A DNA stretch of 42,540 nt from Chloroflexota bacterium. Its GTDB lineage: Bacteria; Chloroflexota; UBA6077; CF-72. Below are positions 7,773-16,494 of this stretch, in pieces. The stretch is taken from positions 1-42,540 of the forward strand of contig JAFAZN010000056.1 of the NCBI GenBank assembly GCA_019239775.1. Reading direction: 5' to 3'. The position numbers and the translations under genes were made by a program. Positions within the stretch are counted from its first letter, which is position 1; each line of letters opens with the position of its first letter. The notes beneath the pieces are model-generated. The model was not told the origin of the DNA. It did no database searches and saw only the letters and a list, made by a program, of their open reading frames with translations.

Positions 7773-9704
7773 TCATTGGCCGTCCGGCGTCAGCACCGCG
7801 ATTTCGTCCTGACCGGAGCCAGCGGTCCAACTGGAGCGGTACACGCGACCGGCCGCGTCGACGGTTCGGGCGCTGGCGGCTTCGCCGAAGGACATGATCG
7901 CGCACGGTGGGTCGGCCGTTTCGGGGAATGGGCCGAGCCCGGCAGTCAGGTTGGTCACTCCGACGTGGTCGATCTCCGCTCCGGCCGGCAGCAGCGCGCG
8001 CAAGGGGTATTCCCAGCCATCTTGATTCGACACGAAGCCCACCACCGAGCAGCCACGCTCCCGGAGTACGCCCGCGGCAGCCTCGTAGGGCTGGCGCACG
8101 CCGGGGCGGTTGGTGAAATACTGGTCGGTGCGGTCAATAAACAGGATGCTGCGCGGGCCGACCAGCGGTCGCGCCTGGTTGTAGATCACCCACGGCAGCA
8201 TGCTCAGCAGTAGGCCGGCTGCCAGGATCATCGCAAAACGTGGAGACACGCGCTCCACCACAATTCCGACCAGCGGAGCGCCCAGGATAAACAACGGCAG
8301 CTCCAGGCGTGTGTGCCACGGCTGCCAGCGTAAGAGCGCGGCGAACACCACGAATGCACACGCGAGCGATGCTGCATAGGGCACTACGGCGGGGTTCAGT
8401 CGTTTGCGGAGTGGCAAAATTGCGACAAACGCGCTGACCAACAGCACAAGCTGGATTGGGTTGCTTGCACGGTTCTCGTCAAAGGCAAGTCCAGCCGGTT
8501 GTTCGGCGAACATTTCGGTACCCCACGTTGTGCGCGGATCGTTCAGATCGACTCCCAACCAGACGTGCACCTGTCGCACGGCATTCAATGCGCGAACGTT
8601 CACTGCGGAAAACGGCGTGGCGATGAAATTGAGCCCGAGATCGCGCACGGCATTCGACGCGAACAGGGCCGGTGTCATGGCATCGTTCAGGTAGCGGAGT
8701 TGCGGTGAGCCCTCGTCCGCGGGTCCGGTTGGACTCCCGAAAACCTGCATGTTGCGGGCGTAAAAGCTCACATTCAACAGCAGGGCGATGGCGCCGACCA
8801 ACACAAGCGGTGCGACTGACCGGCGGTGACTCCGTCGCATAAGCACGACGGCGACCCACACCAGAATCGGCAGCACGAACAAATACGCCGTGGCTTTGGT
8901 GAGCAGCGCAAGACCGGTGGCCGCACCGAGACCGAACACATTCAGCCAGCCATGTCCACGTCCGGGATTCCGCACCAGACGCGTGCCGAAGAGGGCCGTG
9001 CACACCAGCCAGAACGCGACTACGTAATCGTTCTGGGTACTCGTGGACTCCAGCACGCCAATCGGCAGCGACGCGGCCACGATGGACGCGCATAACGCGC
9101 CAGCCCGACCGGCGCCGAGTTCGGCGGCGAGCAGCGTTACGCCCAGCAGGCTGCCCAGCATTGCACCCCACTGCACCAGGCCCGCGAACCGGTCGCCCCC
9201 ACTCAATAGCTGGAGGTGGAGGAGGATGTACTCCGCTCCAGGCTGAAGGTAGAGCTGACGCACGATATTGGTTCGGTACGGCACGACACTCGCATCCTGT
9301 TGCCAATGGATCAAGCGCGCCATGTGGTACGTCATGGAGTCCCACGTATTCGGCGGCGAAATCAGCGCAACGCACGCCAGGACCGCCACTAACCCGACGA
9401 GTGCGCCGAGGGTGCACGCATGTGGCCAGTCCACCGCCCCATTCAGTGACGGAACGCCCGCGAGGCGAGGCCAGGCGCGCATACGCGTCACGACAGCGAT
9501 GCCGACTGCCAGGGCCAGACACCAGCCGACCGTGACGCCCGCCGGTGTTAGCCATGTGACGCCGCTCAGCGCCTCCGTCATCGCGACCAGTAGGGTTGCC
9601 CAAATCACCGCCGCGACGAGGACGGCGTCACGCCAGCAGCACAGGCGTGCTTTCAATCCCAAGACGAGTGTGACGCCAGCCGCGACGGGCAGAAGGACAA
9701 GCAA
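7773..9704 (-). CDS. GT-C/GT39-like polytopic membrane glycosyltransferase, copy B of a tandem pair
   Basis: A 643-residue membrane protein that aligns along its whole length with the adjacent 5763-7736 product. Shared blocks include ISPPNTWDSMTYHMARLIHW, LQWGAMLGSLLGV-type and GAGRAG segments, the GVLESTSTQND loop, RYLNDA..PALFA, and RWQPWHTRLELP near the C-terminal helices. Both end in a soluble domain containing DRTDQYFTN and a C-G-x-VGF strand. It is presumably a polyprenyl-phosphate-dependent glycosyltransferase acting outside the membrane. The TTG start at 9704 is 7 bp after the upstream stop and matches the paralogue's N-terminus. The two copies have diverged enough to suggest an old duplication with different donors or acceptors. 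Confidence 0.82.
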   Translation of the reverse strand: MLVLLPVAAGVTLVLGLKARLCCWRDAVLVAAVIWATLLVAMTEALSGVTWLTPAGVTVGWCLALAVGIAVVTRMRAWPRLAGVPSLNGAVDWPHACTLGALVGLVAVLACVALISPPNTWDSMTYHMARLIHWQQDASVVPYRTNIVRQLYLQPGAEYILLHLQLLSGGDRFAGLVQWGAMLGSLLGVTLLAAELGAGRAGALCASIVAASLPIGVLESTSTQNDYVVAFWLVCTALFGTRLVRNPGRGHGWLNVFGLGAATGLALLTKATAYLFVLPILVWVAVVLMRRSHRRSVAPLVLVGAIALLLNVSFYARNMQVFGSPTGPADEGSPQLRYLNDAMTPALFASNAVRDLGLNFIATPFSAVNVRALNAVRQVHVWLGVDLNDPRTTWGTEMFAEQPAGLAFDENRASNPIQLVLLVSAFVAILPLRKRLNPAVVPYAASLACAFVVFAALLRWQPWHTRLELPLFILGAPLVGIVVERVSPRFAMILAAGLLLSMLPWVIYNQARPLVGPRSILFIDRTDQYFTNRPGVRQPYEAAAGVLRERGCSVVGFVSNQDGWEYPLRALLPAGAEIDHVGVTNLTAGLGPFPETADPPCAIMSFGEAASARTVDAAGRVYRSSWTAGSGQDEIAVLTPDGQ

Positions 9705-9711
9705 CGCTACT

Positions 9712-11799
9712 TCACGTGCTGACGCGTCGCAACTCGACGATTGACCAGATCAGTCCAGCTAGTGGGATGAGCCCCAACAGCAGCAGCCAACGTGGTAAGC
9801 CGGACAAGTACAGGTACCACAGCCAGTTATCCGCCAGATGCGGCGGTGTGTAAAACCAGATCTGCAGCTCATAGCTCCACGGTTTCGCATCGGAAACCGG
9901 CATTGGCGAGAACACCGGCTCCTCAATCCGCAAATCGCGGCCGTTGGAGGTCATCTGCATATCCCAGATCTCGATGCCGAGGTCGCGCACATCCGGATTG
10001 GGTGGCGCATCACGCGCGGGTTGCCAGGTCCTGGAGCGGATCTCGACTGTCGATGAATCGTGGCCGACCACCATGCTGTCCAGCGTTGCCTGGAGCAGCA
10101 TCGGATGGCTCGTATCAGGTAGGGCCACCGGCGACTCCGATACTTGGACCATGCCCGAGGCCAGCGGTGCGCCGTTAACGAGCACCTGCACCATTGATGG
10201 ACCCAGCGACGTTGGTCGACTGTCGAAGAACTGCACGGTCATCCGGGCGGGCTCGCCGTGATTGTTCAATGTGAAGATCGCCGAACCGGAGGACCAACGG
10301 GGGAAGAGGTCTGAATCCGGAGCGGCGGTGGCATCAATTGGGTCGACGGCTTCCTTGCCGTATGTTCCCGAGAGCAGCGTCACTTGCTGTGACCACGACC
10401 TGGCGAAAGTCGCCACGCGCCGATCGAATTCCTGCCACTGGTACACAACCGGCGAATAGCGCGGATCCCAGCGCAATGTGTCGAGCATGTCGAAATTGCC
10501 ACCGACCTGTTGGAGCTCCCAGACGAAAGCGACTCGCTGATCCACCAGAACTCCCGCGAGATTGACCACAAAGCCCACGCCGACCAGCACTGAGAACGCC
10601 AGCTTCGAAAGTGAGCGCGTTCGGCCATGCGTCCAGAGCACCAGCGCGCCGGCCGGCAGCACGACGTATGGAACGATCGGTACCAGGTAGCGTGGTCCCC
10701 AAGCGGCATCGCCCGACCAGATCGCGAGAAGACCGTGAAACACAACATGGCTCGCGGCCAGCCAGAAGAACAGGCCCGCCTCGAGCGGCATGTCAACAGC
10801 CATACGTCCAAGCCCGGCCACGCCGAGCAGCGCGATAGGCGCATACAGGAACAGACTCTTTGACGGGCTCACCAGCAGCCCTGCAACGCCCGTCCAGTGA
10901 GCGAAATCGATGATGCCCTCGATGTGATAGCCGGTCTCGAACGGATCGCCAAAGCGCGCCCAATTGACTATTCCCAGCCCAACGCCTGCGAGCAGCAGCA
11001 CGGCAACAAACGGTGCCAGACGGACGAGCCGCGCGCGCCAATCGCGCGCCTCGCCAACCGCAAGATAGATGAGCAACGCGGGCAATCCGAAACCGGCGGT
11101 CGCTTTCGATCCGATCGCGAGGCCGATGGCGACCGCGCTCAGCGCTGACCAGGCCGGCTCCGCGCGCCGCACGGAGCGGATCGCTGCGAAGACGCTAAGA
11201 AGCAGCCACAAACTCGTGACAGGCTCGCTGAACGTATGCCTGGCGTAGGGCCACACAAGGGTGCTCAGGCCGAACGCGAGCGTGATGACGAGTGCGACCG
11301 TGGCGCCAAAGCCGAGCTCCAGGGCAAGGGCGTAGAACACGAGGCATGCCACCGCGGTGACGAATGCGTCACGCATGCCTACGGCGAACCGCTCCGCCAC
11401 CTCGGAATACGCGACGGGCAGAAGCGCCACGAATGGCTTCGCCGCCAGATATAACGGCACGCTCATGGCAGAGGCGACTGGGCTATACGGGACATAGGTC
11501 CGGCCGTCCGCTCCGGTTAAGGTGAGCTGTTCGGCCAGACCTGTCTGGTTGATGTCCATCGAGCCGTGCTCGGCCATGCTGCGAGTCACCTGGAACATCA
11601 GCTCCTCGTCAGGCGAGTCGAGATGACCGCCCATCGTGAGCACATACAGCGCGAGAAACAACCCTCCCAGTACCAGCCACGTGGGCGTCCGCGGCTTTCG
11701 GGAGTCGGGGACCACGCTTCGTGAGGCCGCCGACCCAGAGTGCGGCCGCTGGTCGGCGGTACCTACGCTCGTAGGGGCCGGCGAGAACAGGGCACGCAT
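9712..11799 (-). CDS. GT-C-like polytopic membrane protein with extracytoplasmic C-terminal domain
   Basis: About 695 residues. After a polar, Pro/Arg-rich N-terminus come ten or so transmembrane helices. The first large loop has GGHLDSPDEELMF, a D-x-x-D-E motif where GT-C glycosyltransferases keep their catalytic acid, then ADGRTYVPYSP. A soluble beta-rich domain of roughly 200 residues (from about residue 440) is followed by a last helix near the C-terminus. I infer a lipid-sugar-dependent glycosyltransferase of GT39/ArnT type. ATG at 11799 is chosen; an in-frame TTG at 11835 is possible. It heads the minus-strand run of three GT-C genes and is divergent from the methyltransferase at 11906. 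The 19-bp hairpin at 11842-11860 lies upstream. Confidence 0.75.
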   Translation of the reverse strand: MRALFSPAPTSVGTADQRPHSGSAASRSVVPDSRKPRTPTWLVLGGLFLALYVLTMGGHLDSPDEELMFQVTRSMAEHGSMDINQTGLAEQLTLTGADGRTYVPYSPVASAMSVPLYLAAKPFVALLPVAYSEVAERFAVGMRDAFVTAVACLVFYALALELGFGATVALVITLAFGLSTLVWPYARHTFSEPVTSLWLLLSVFAAIRSVRRAEPAWSALSAVAIGLAIGSKATAGFGLPALLIYLAVGEARDWRARLVRLAPFVAVLLLAGVGLGIVNWARFGDPFETGYHIEGIIDFAHWTGVAGLLVSPSKSLFLYAPIALLGVAGLGRMAVDMPLEAGLFFWLAASHVVFHGLLAIWSGDAAWGPRYLVPIVPYVVLPAGALVLWTHGRTRSLSKLAFSVLVGVGFVVNLAGVLVDQRVAFVWELQQVGGNFDMLDTLRWDPRYSPVVYQWQEFDRRVATFARSWSQQVTLLSGTYGKEAVDPIDATAAPDSDLFPRWSSGSAIFTLNNHGEPARMTVQFFDSRPTSLGPSMVQVLVNGAPLASGMVQVSESPVALPDTSHPMLLQATLDSMVVGHDSSTVEIRSRTWQPARDAPPNPDVRDLGIEIWDMQMTSNGRDLRIEEPVFSPMPVSDAKPWSYELQIWFYTPPHLADNWLWYLYLSGLPRWLLLLGLIPLAGLIWSIVELRRVST

Positions 11800-11841
11800 A
11801 CGCGGATCAAGTCGCGCGACATGATACCCGTCCAATGCTTG

Positions 11842-11860
11842 CCTAGCTCTCGCAGCTAGG
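11842..11860. promoter_or_regulatory. Perfect inverted repeat in the divergent intergenic region
   Basis: CCTAGCT (11842-11848) and AGCTAGG (11854-11860) are perfectly complementary with a 5-bp spacer. The element sits between the divergent 11799 and 11906 start codons, which makes an operator for a dimeric regulator plausible. An RNA hairpin in one leader is the alternative. No regulator gene is seen in the window. Confidence 0.4.
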
Positions 11861-11891
11861 TGTCCGCGCCGAAGTCAGCTCAGGTGAGTGG

Positions 11892-11897
11892 TAGCCT
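11892..11897 (+). promoter_or_regulatory. Candidate leaderless -10 box (TAGCCT)
   Basis: TAGCCT ends 8 nt before the GTG at 11906. This matches the spacing seen before the GTG starts at 5257 and 39423 and supports the GTG at 11906 rather than the earlier GTG at 11888. No -35 element is recognised. Confidence 0.45.
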
Positions 11898-11905
11898 ACC
11901 GAGTC

Positions 11906-12715
11906 GTGATCAGCACCGAGCTGCCAATCCCGCCACTCGAGATGCGCCAACTCGTAGGCCAAACCGACGTTTCCGCATTCGACAATTCAACTGGTGCGCT
12001 GATCTTCGACTTTGTGGACGCGAGCGCCTTCAAGAGCGTTTTTGATTTCGGTTGTGGCTGCGGAAGACTCGCGCGTCAACTCATTCAGCAGCGGCCGCGT
12101 CCAGAACGCTACATCGGAATCGATTTGCATGCGGGAATGATCAGATGGTGTCAGCGCAACCTCGCCCCTGCTGCGCCCGCTTTCACGTTCCTGCATCACG
12201 ACGTATACAACTATCATTTCAACCCGAATGGTGTGCGAGATCAGGTCCTTCCGTTCCCGGCAGAGAGCAAGTCATTTACCCTCGTCGAAGCCTGGTCGGT
12301 ATTCACACATCTCGTTGAAGAACAAGCGCTCCAGTATCTGCACGAAGTTGCGCGAATTCTCGCTCCGCACGGTGTCTTTCACAGTACCTGGTTTCTTTTC
12401 AACAAATTCGACGGCTTCCCGATGATGACAGAAAGCCAGAATGCGCTCTATGTGAGTCACCGTGACCCATCGGCCGCGGTTGTCTACGATCGCTCCTGGT
12501 TGCGAGACACGGTGGCCAGTGCTGGCCTCGCAATCTACAGGGTGTGGCCTGTGCGACCAGCCGCGCGCGGATTCCAGTGGCACGTGCTCATGAGCCACGC
12601 TGACAGTCGAGACCCATTCGACTGGCCTGAGGACGATCGGCCGCCCGGTGCAGGCTGGAACCGTCCGCCGAGCTTGCCACAAGAACCGGCGCACGTCGGC
12701 CTCGACGCGGACTAA
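11906..12715 (+). CDS. Class I SAM-dependent methyltransferase, stand-alone paralogue of the Wzt-fused domain
   Basis: About 269 residues with a Rossmann-type methyltransferase core. Motif I reads FDFGCGCGRLAR, the acidic end of strand 2 is YIGIDLHAGM, and the post-motif helix is WSVFTHLVEE, all as expected for an active class I enzyme. HVLM near residue 225 closes the domain, and a Pro-rich tail of about 40 residues follows. The start is set by alignment with the fused copy at 31974-32705 (both begin ELPIPP after a short lead) and by the TAGCCT box; a GTG at 11888 is the alternative. It is the first gene of a two-gene plus-strand operon with a GT-C-like protein. A likely role is O-methylation of a sugar in the exported glycan, but the substrate is not visible. 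Confidence 0.88.
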   Translation: MISTELPIPPLEMRQLVGQTDVSAFDNSTGALIFDFVDASAFKSVFDFGCGCGRLARQLIQQRPRPERYIGIDLHAGMIRWCQRNLAPAAPAFTFLHHDVYNYHFNPNGVRDQVLPFPAESKSFTLVEAWSVFTHLVEEQALQYLHEVARILAPHGVFHSTWFLFNKFDGFPMMTESQNALYVSHRDPSAAVVYDRSWLRDTVASAGLAIYRVWPVRPAARGFQWHVLMSHADSRDPFDWPEDDRPPGAGWNRPPSLPQEPAHVGLDAD

Positions 12716-12722
12716 CTCGCGC

Positions 12723-13934
12723 GTGGTGACCGCCGCGCCGTCCGTTGGGAACCCGATTGCCACATGGCTGTCCACACGCCTGCCAACTAAGGCAACACCT
12801 CTCGTCGTGGCATTGCTGACGACGGGGCTGTATGCCGCGTATGTCTTCTGGCGTTTGCGGCTGATGGGCTACGATTCGTCATTCTTCGTCGTTGCCGGGC
12901 CTGACTTGACTGATCCGGCGTTGACCTTGCCAAACCTACACGTCTGGCCGCCGGGCGTCACCTACGACGGTCAGTTCTACTACCGTCTCGCGCTCGAACC
13001 CTGGACTGCCGCCAGGACCGCCTATGGGATCACACTTGATCTGCCCGCCTATAGGCAGCAGCGTGTGCTCTACCCAGTCCTGGTGTGGCTGCTCTCGGCC
13101 GGAAGTTGGCGCCTGGTACCCACCGCGCTAATCGTCGCCAACCTCCTCGCAGTTAGTGTCCTCAGCTACTGCGCAGCCCTATTTACCGCGGCATTTGGGC
13201 GGAACGCGTTCGCGTCCGTTCTGGTGACCCTCTATCCCGGCTACGTGGTCACGATCTCACGAGATCTCGCGGAGTTGACGGAAGCGGCTGCGCTGCTGCT
13301 CGGGATCGTGCTCTTGCAACGCCGTCGGTACGCGGCTGCCGCGGGTGCCCTGCTTGTGAGCATGCTGGCCAAGGAAACGATGCTTCTCGTCCCGCTGGTG
13401 GGCTGCGCGGTGTGGGCAACAAGATGGCTGCGACGGCGCCAGACGTCGGCTCGCGAGTTGCTGGTGTGGTTGACGCCGCTCTTCGGCTACGCCGTTTGGT
13501 GCCTGCTGTTGTGGGTGCGCTGGGATTCAAGTCCGATCGGACAGGGGTCAGTGAATTTCGGGCCACCGTTCGTTGCACTTTCCGAACATCTCAAGACGCT
13601 CGGGCTCGGGACGTCCGCATGGCGCGCCAGCGCCCTCGAGATCGCCCTACTTGTCCTGCTGACCGCGATGGTTTTGCTGGTCATTGCGATCTATCAGTTG
13701 GACATACTCGATAGCGTGCTCGCCGTCGCGTGCGTTGCGTACGCACTGTTGGCTCTGTGGTATGCGCCGTACGTGTGGTCCGACGATCATTCGTATTTGC
13801 GGGCGCTGCACGAGATCGCGTTCGCAGGCGCGTTGGCGCTCATCGCCAGAAGCGTATGGACGACCCGCGTACTCGGCTTCGCGGCGGGCGGCCTGTGGCT
13901 GGCATTCGCGTTTCAGAGTGGGCCCGCGCCCTAA
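12723..13934 (+). CDS. GT-C-like polytopic membrane protein
   Basis: About 403 residues with some ten transmembrane helices. The first loop contains VTYDGQFYYRLALEPW, a conserved D-G-Q-F-Y-Y pattern found in a family of cell-surface glycopolymer formation proteins, followed by AYRQQRVLYPVLVW. These resemble multi-pass mannosyltransferase-like GT-C proteins, and the Asp of YDGQ is the candidate catalytic acid. GTG at 12723 (or 12726) is chosen because it lies 7 bp after the methyltransferase stop; an earlier start would overlap that gene heavily. It is probably co-transcribed with the methyltransferase. It converges with the minus-strand gene ending at 13944, with only 9 bp between stops. Function is inferred from topology and the loop motif. 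Confidence 0.78.
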   Translation: MVTAAPSVGNPIATWLSTRLPTKATPLVVALLTTGLYAAYVFWRLRLMGYDSSFFVVAGPDLTDPALTLPNLHVWPPGVTYDGQFYYRLALEPWTAARTAYGITLDLPAYRQQRVLYPVLVWLLSAGSWRLVPTALIVANLLAVSVLSYCAALFTAAFGRNAFASVLVTLYPGYVVTISRDLAELTEAAALLLGIVLLQRRRYAAAAGALLVSMLAKETMLLVPLVGCAVWATRWLRRRQTSARELLVWLTPLFGYAVWCLLLWVRWDSSPIGQGSVNFGPPFVALSEHLKTLGLGTSAWRASALEIALLVLLTAMVLLVIAIYQLDILDSVLAVACVAYALLALWYAPYVWSDDHSYLRALHEIAFAGALALIARSVWTTRVLGFAAGGLWLAFAFQSGPAP

Positions 13935-13943
13935 AGCCAGCGT

Positions 13944-16463
13944 TCAGGGCTCGACGAGGATGGGCACAGTCGTACGGGTCCCACCGTTGACGTCTTCGAA
14001 CCACGTGACGTTCTCGCTCAGCATGTCGAGTTCGAGCGTGTAGTTGCCGGGCGCCGCGGGTGCCCGCGTGCGCAGGGCCAGCGTGGTTTCCTGGCCAGGA
14101 TTGATCTCGAAGGTGACGTGGGCTGTGCTGTTTTCAGACGGAGCTCGTGGCGTTCCATCGGCGGCGATCCAAGCGCGAACACTTACGCCGACTACCCCGG
14201 GCGTACCGGTGGTACCTGGTGGGTCAGGCAACCAGACTGCCTGGCCCAGGTTGCGCGCCGTAACCTCGACAGCAATGCTGGTTCCCGCGCGGACCGTCTG
14301 GGGAACATGCACCTGCTCGAGTCGGCCCGACAGACCAGCTTTGCCTGCGCTGGTCGGCAGGTCCGTGAAATGCACCGTTTGACTGTTTTCCAGGTCGAAA
14401 GGCCCGCTGAGTCGGATCGAGAGTTGGGCGGAGTCCGCCGCGCCAATCTCTGCAGGAATGGGGGCAGGAACCTGAAGCGAAACTCGGTTGGTCGGCTCGA
14501 TGAAGACGGGCAGGTCCAGTCGGATCGGTTCGCCGAAAGACCGCCCGTTCCAGGCAACCTGCGCCCACACCGCCTTGGTGGCTCCGACGAATAACGGATT
14601 GGACGTGGTGTTTGAGAAGCTGACGTTTACGGATGGCGTACTCGCATGCCCCACTACGGATGGAAACTCGAACTGGACCTCATCCACAAGTGGGGCCGGC
14701 GCGGAGGGTGGACCTATGTCGAACACGACGTCCGGTCCAAAAGTCGATGCGACCGTGACCTGCAGTTGGGCAAGATCCGCGTGGTCCAAATTTTGGCGAG
14801 CGTTGTCGTCGAGGTCGTCGCGATGAACAACCACGTACCGCACACCCAGGCTTCGCAGATGCTCGATTGCAGTCGGACTGGGAAAGCCATTAATCTGGCT
14901 CGCCACCTCTTTTGCGGCCGGTGGTTCGAATCCGCTTGATCCGTTGACAAGCGCGTGCCAGTGGTATGTGGACAGGTACTCGTATCTAAAGGTGGCTGGG
15001 TCCATGGGCCCGCTAGTCGGCATTTCCGCGACGACCGCATTCTGATCCTGGTTGGCCAACCACCTGTAGACGGGCGGCACGTTATCTCCAACGGGTGTGA
15101 TGTTGACGGGTCGAGGCTGCGGAACAATTTCGATCAGAGTCAGCACCAATACGATGATCGGAACCCACTTTCTGCTTTGCCGTTCGGTGCGTCGTGCAAA
15201 TACCGCACTGAGTCTGGCGGCTCCGAAGCCGGCGAGGACGGCCACGGCCAGCATCACCAGGAAATCAAAGCGCGCCGGCACGCGCATGGCGGTGAAGCCT
15301 GGCAGGAACTGCCACAGATACCAGTACGGCAAAGCCACTCCCTGCGAATCACCATGGCTCAGCCCGAAGGGTCCAAAGGACAACACGAACGCGACAATTC
15401 CAATGAGCGAATAGCGCGCGATCTCAGGACTCATCGGGCGTCTGGTTGCGCCGAATATTGCCAAGGCCAATGCAAAGAACCCCGGAAACAGTGCGTGTTC
15501 GGTCGGATAATTCGCGGAGTTGAATCGGCTCAGAATTTGTTGAAAAAGCAGGTTTTGTGGAGCCGGCGACAGGTAGTCCGAAGGTACGGCCGACAGATCC
15601 CGCACGACGTCCATCGGCCAGAGGAAGTGATAGATTTGCTGCGTCTGCCAGTAGGGCAGCATCAGTGGCAAGACGACCACTCCGACAACGGCAAGAGAGA
15701 CTATGACGTGAACAATGTGCTTGCGTGTGCGGGCCGCTGGGTGCGCAATGAACTCCGCGGGTATCGAGATGAAGTACGCGGTTGCCATCATGAACCCGAG
15801 ATAAATTGATGCCAGAGCCTCGCCGACACTGAAAAGCGCAAATAGGCCGAAATCCCAACTCTTTCCCGAACGCATACCTCGTCGCAAGAAGAGCAGCCCG
15901 AGTGGAAGCCAGGCGAACTGCAGCAAGTTGACGTGTTCGAGATGCGCCTGCCGAGACGCACAGAACCCAAAAATACAACCCGCAATGATGCTCCCAAAAT
16001 CGTTTTGGGTGAGGTCCCGCACCAGCCAATACATGGCTGCGGCCGTCATCACGAGAGCCAACAGCGTGAGCACGTTGTGCGCAAGCACAGGGTTGTTGGT
16101 GAACAACAAGACCGGCGCAATAAGGACGGCCCCACTCAGCATGGCGTCCGAATAGGTCAGCGGGAGCGGGAAGGGATAGTAGACGTTCGCGTCATAAAGG
16201 TGGAGTGGATTCGATAGTGCAGCGTGCACATCCCAGGCGAGTATCCACGTGTGCAACAGTGTGTCGGGGGCGGCCACAAGCCCATCCGCGAGATGCAACG
16301 CGAGCGGGAACGTCGAGACAACCGCGAGGACGGTGTACAGCGCGATGACGCGACCGGAGCGCCGCCACGCAGCAGCACGTTTATTTGTGGCGTCGCGTTC
16401 AGCCGAGCCTGATGGGAGCCGCGTTGGTGCGCCTAACGTGGCGCCACCAACGGTGTGCGGCAC
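13944..16463 (-). CDS. Large polytopic membrane protein with C-terminal Ig-like domains, copy A of a tandem pair
   Basis: About 839 residues. Residues up to about 450 form roughly ten helices with the first-loop pattern TLLHTWILAWDVHAL and DANVYYPFP..LTYSD, a GT-C-like arrangement. There follows an extracytoplasmic alpha/beta domain (GVRYVVVHRDDLD) and beta-sandwich modules ending in MLSENVTWFEDVNGG, a pattern resembling Ig-like NBR1-type modules. The GTG start at 16463 is preferred over ATG 16544 because it opens with VPHTVGGATLGAPTRLP, which aligns with VPRRGGGCTLSSPTRRLP of the upstream paralogue. It lies 31 bp after that gene's stop. It could be a glycosyltransferase that works on an exported glycan held by the Ig-like modules; this is inference. 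Confidence 0.75.
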   Translation of the reverse strand: MPHTVGGATLGAPTRLPSGSAERDATNKRAAAWRRSGRVIALYTVLAVVSTFPLALHLADGLVAAPDTLLHTWILAWDVHAALSNPLHLYDANVYYPFPLPLTYSDAMLSGAVLIAPVLLFTNNPVLAHNVLTLLALVMTAAAMYWLVRDLTQNDFGSIIAGCIFGFCASRQAHLEHVNLLQFAWLPLGLLFLRRGMRSGKSWDFGLFALFSVGEALASIYLGFMMATAYFISIPAEFIAHPAARTRKHIVHVIVSLAVVGVVVLPLMLPYWQTQQIYHFLWPMDVVRDLSAVPSDYLSPAPQNLLFQQILSRFNSANYPTEHALFPGFFALALAIFGATRRPMSPEIARYSLIGIVAFVLSFGPFGLSHGDSQGVALPYWYLWQFLPGFTAMRVPARFDFLVMLAVAVLAGFGAARLSAVFARRTERQSRKWVPIIVLVLTLIEIVPQPRPVNITPVGDNVPPVYRWLANQDQNAVVAEMPTSGPMDPATFRYEYLSTYHWHALVNGSSGFEPPAAKEVASQINGFPSPTAIEHLRSLGVRYVVVHRDDLDDNARQNLDHADLAQLQVTVASTFGPDVVFDIGPPSAPAPLVDEVQFEFPSVVGHASTPSVNVSFSNTTSNPLFVGATKAVWAQVAWNGRSFGEPIRLDLPVFIEPTNRVSLQVPAPIPAEIGAADSAQLSIRLSGPFDLENSQTVHFTDLPTSAGKAGLSGRLEQVHVPQTVRAGTSIAVEVTARNLGQAVWLPDPPGTTGTPGVVGVSVRAWIAADGTPRAPSENSTAHVTFEINPGQETTLALRTRAPAAPGNYTLELDMLSENVTWFEDVNGGTRTTVPILVEP

Positions 16464-16494
16464 GCGGCGATCGCCCCGACTTTGTCGCTGAATG

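Noticed and set aside
8479..9603. 374-codon alternative minus-strand frame
   Set aside because: It is a frame shadow of the GT-C gene 7773-9704, rich in Arg and Gly with no hydrophobic helices.
13928..13950. GCCCT/AGGGC inverted repeat between convergent stops as a bidirectional terminator
   Set aside because: The stem is only 5 bp with a 13-nt loop and there is no U-run on either strand.
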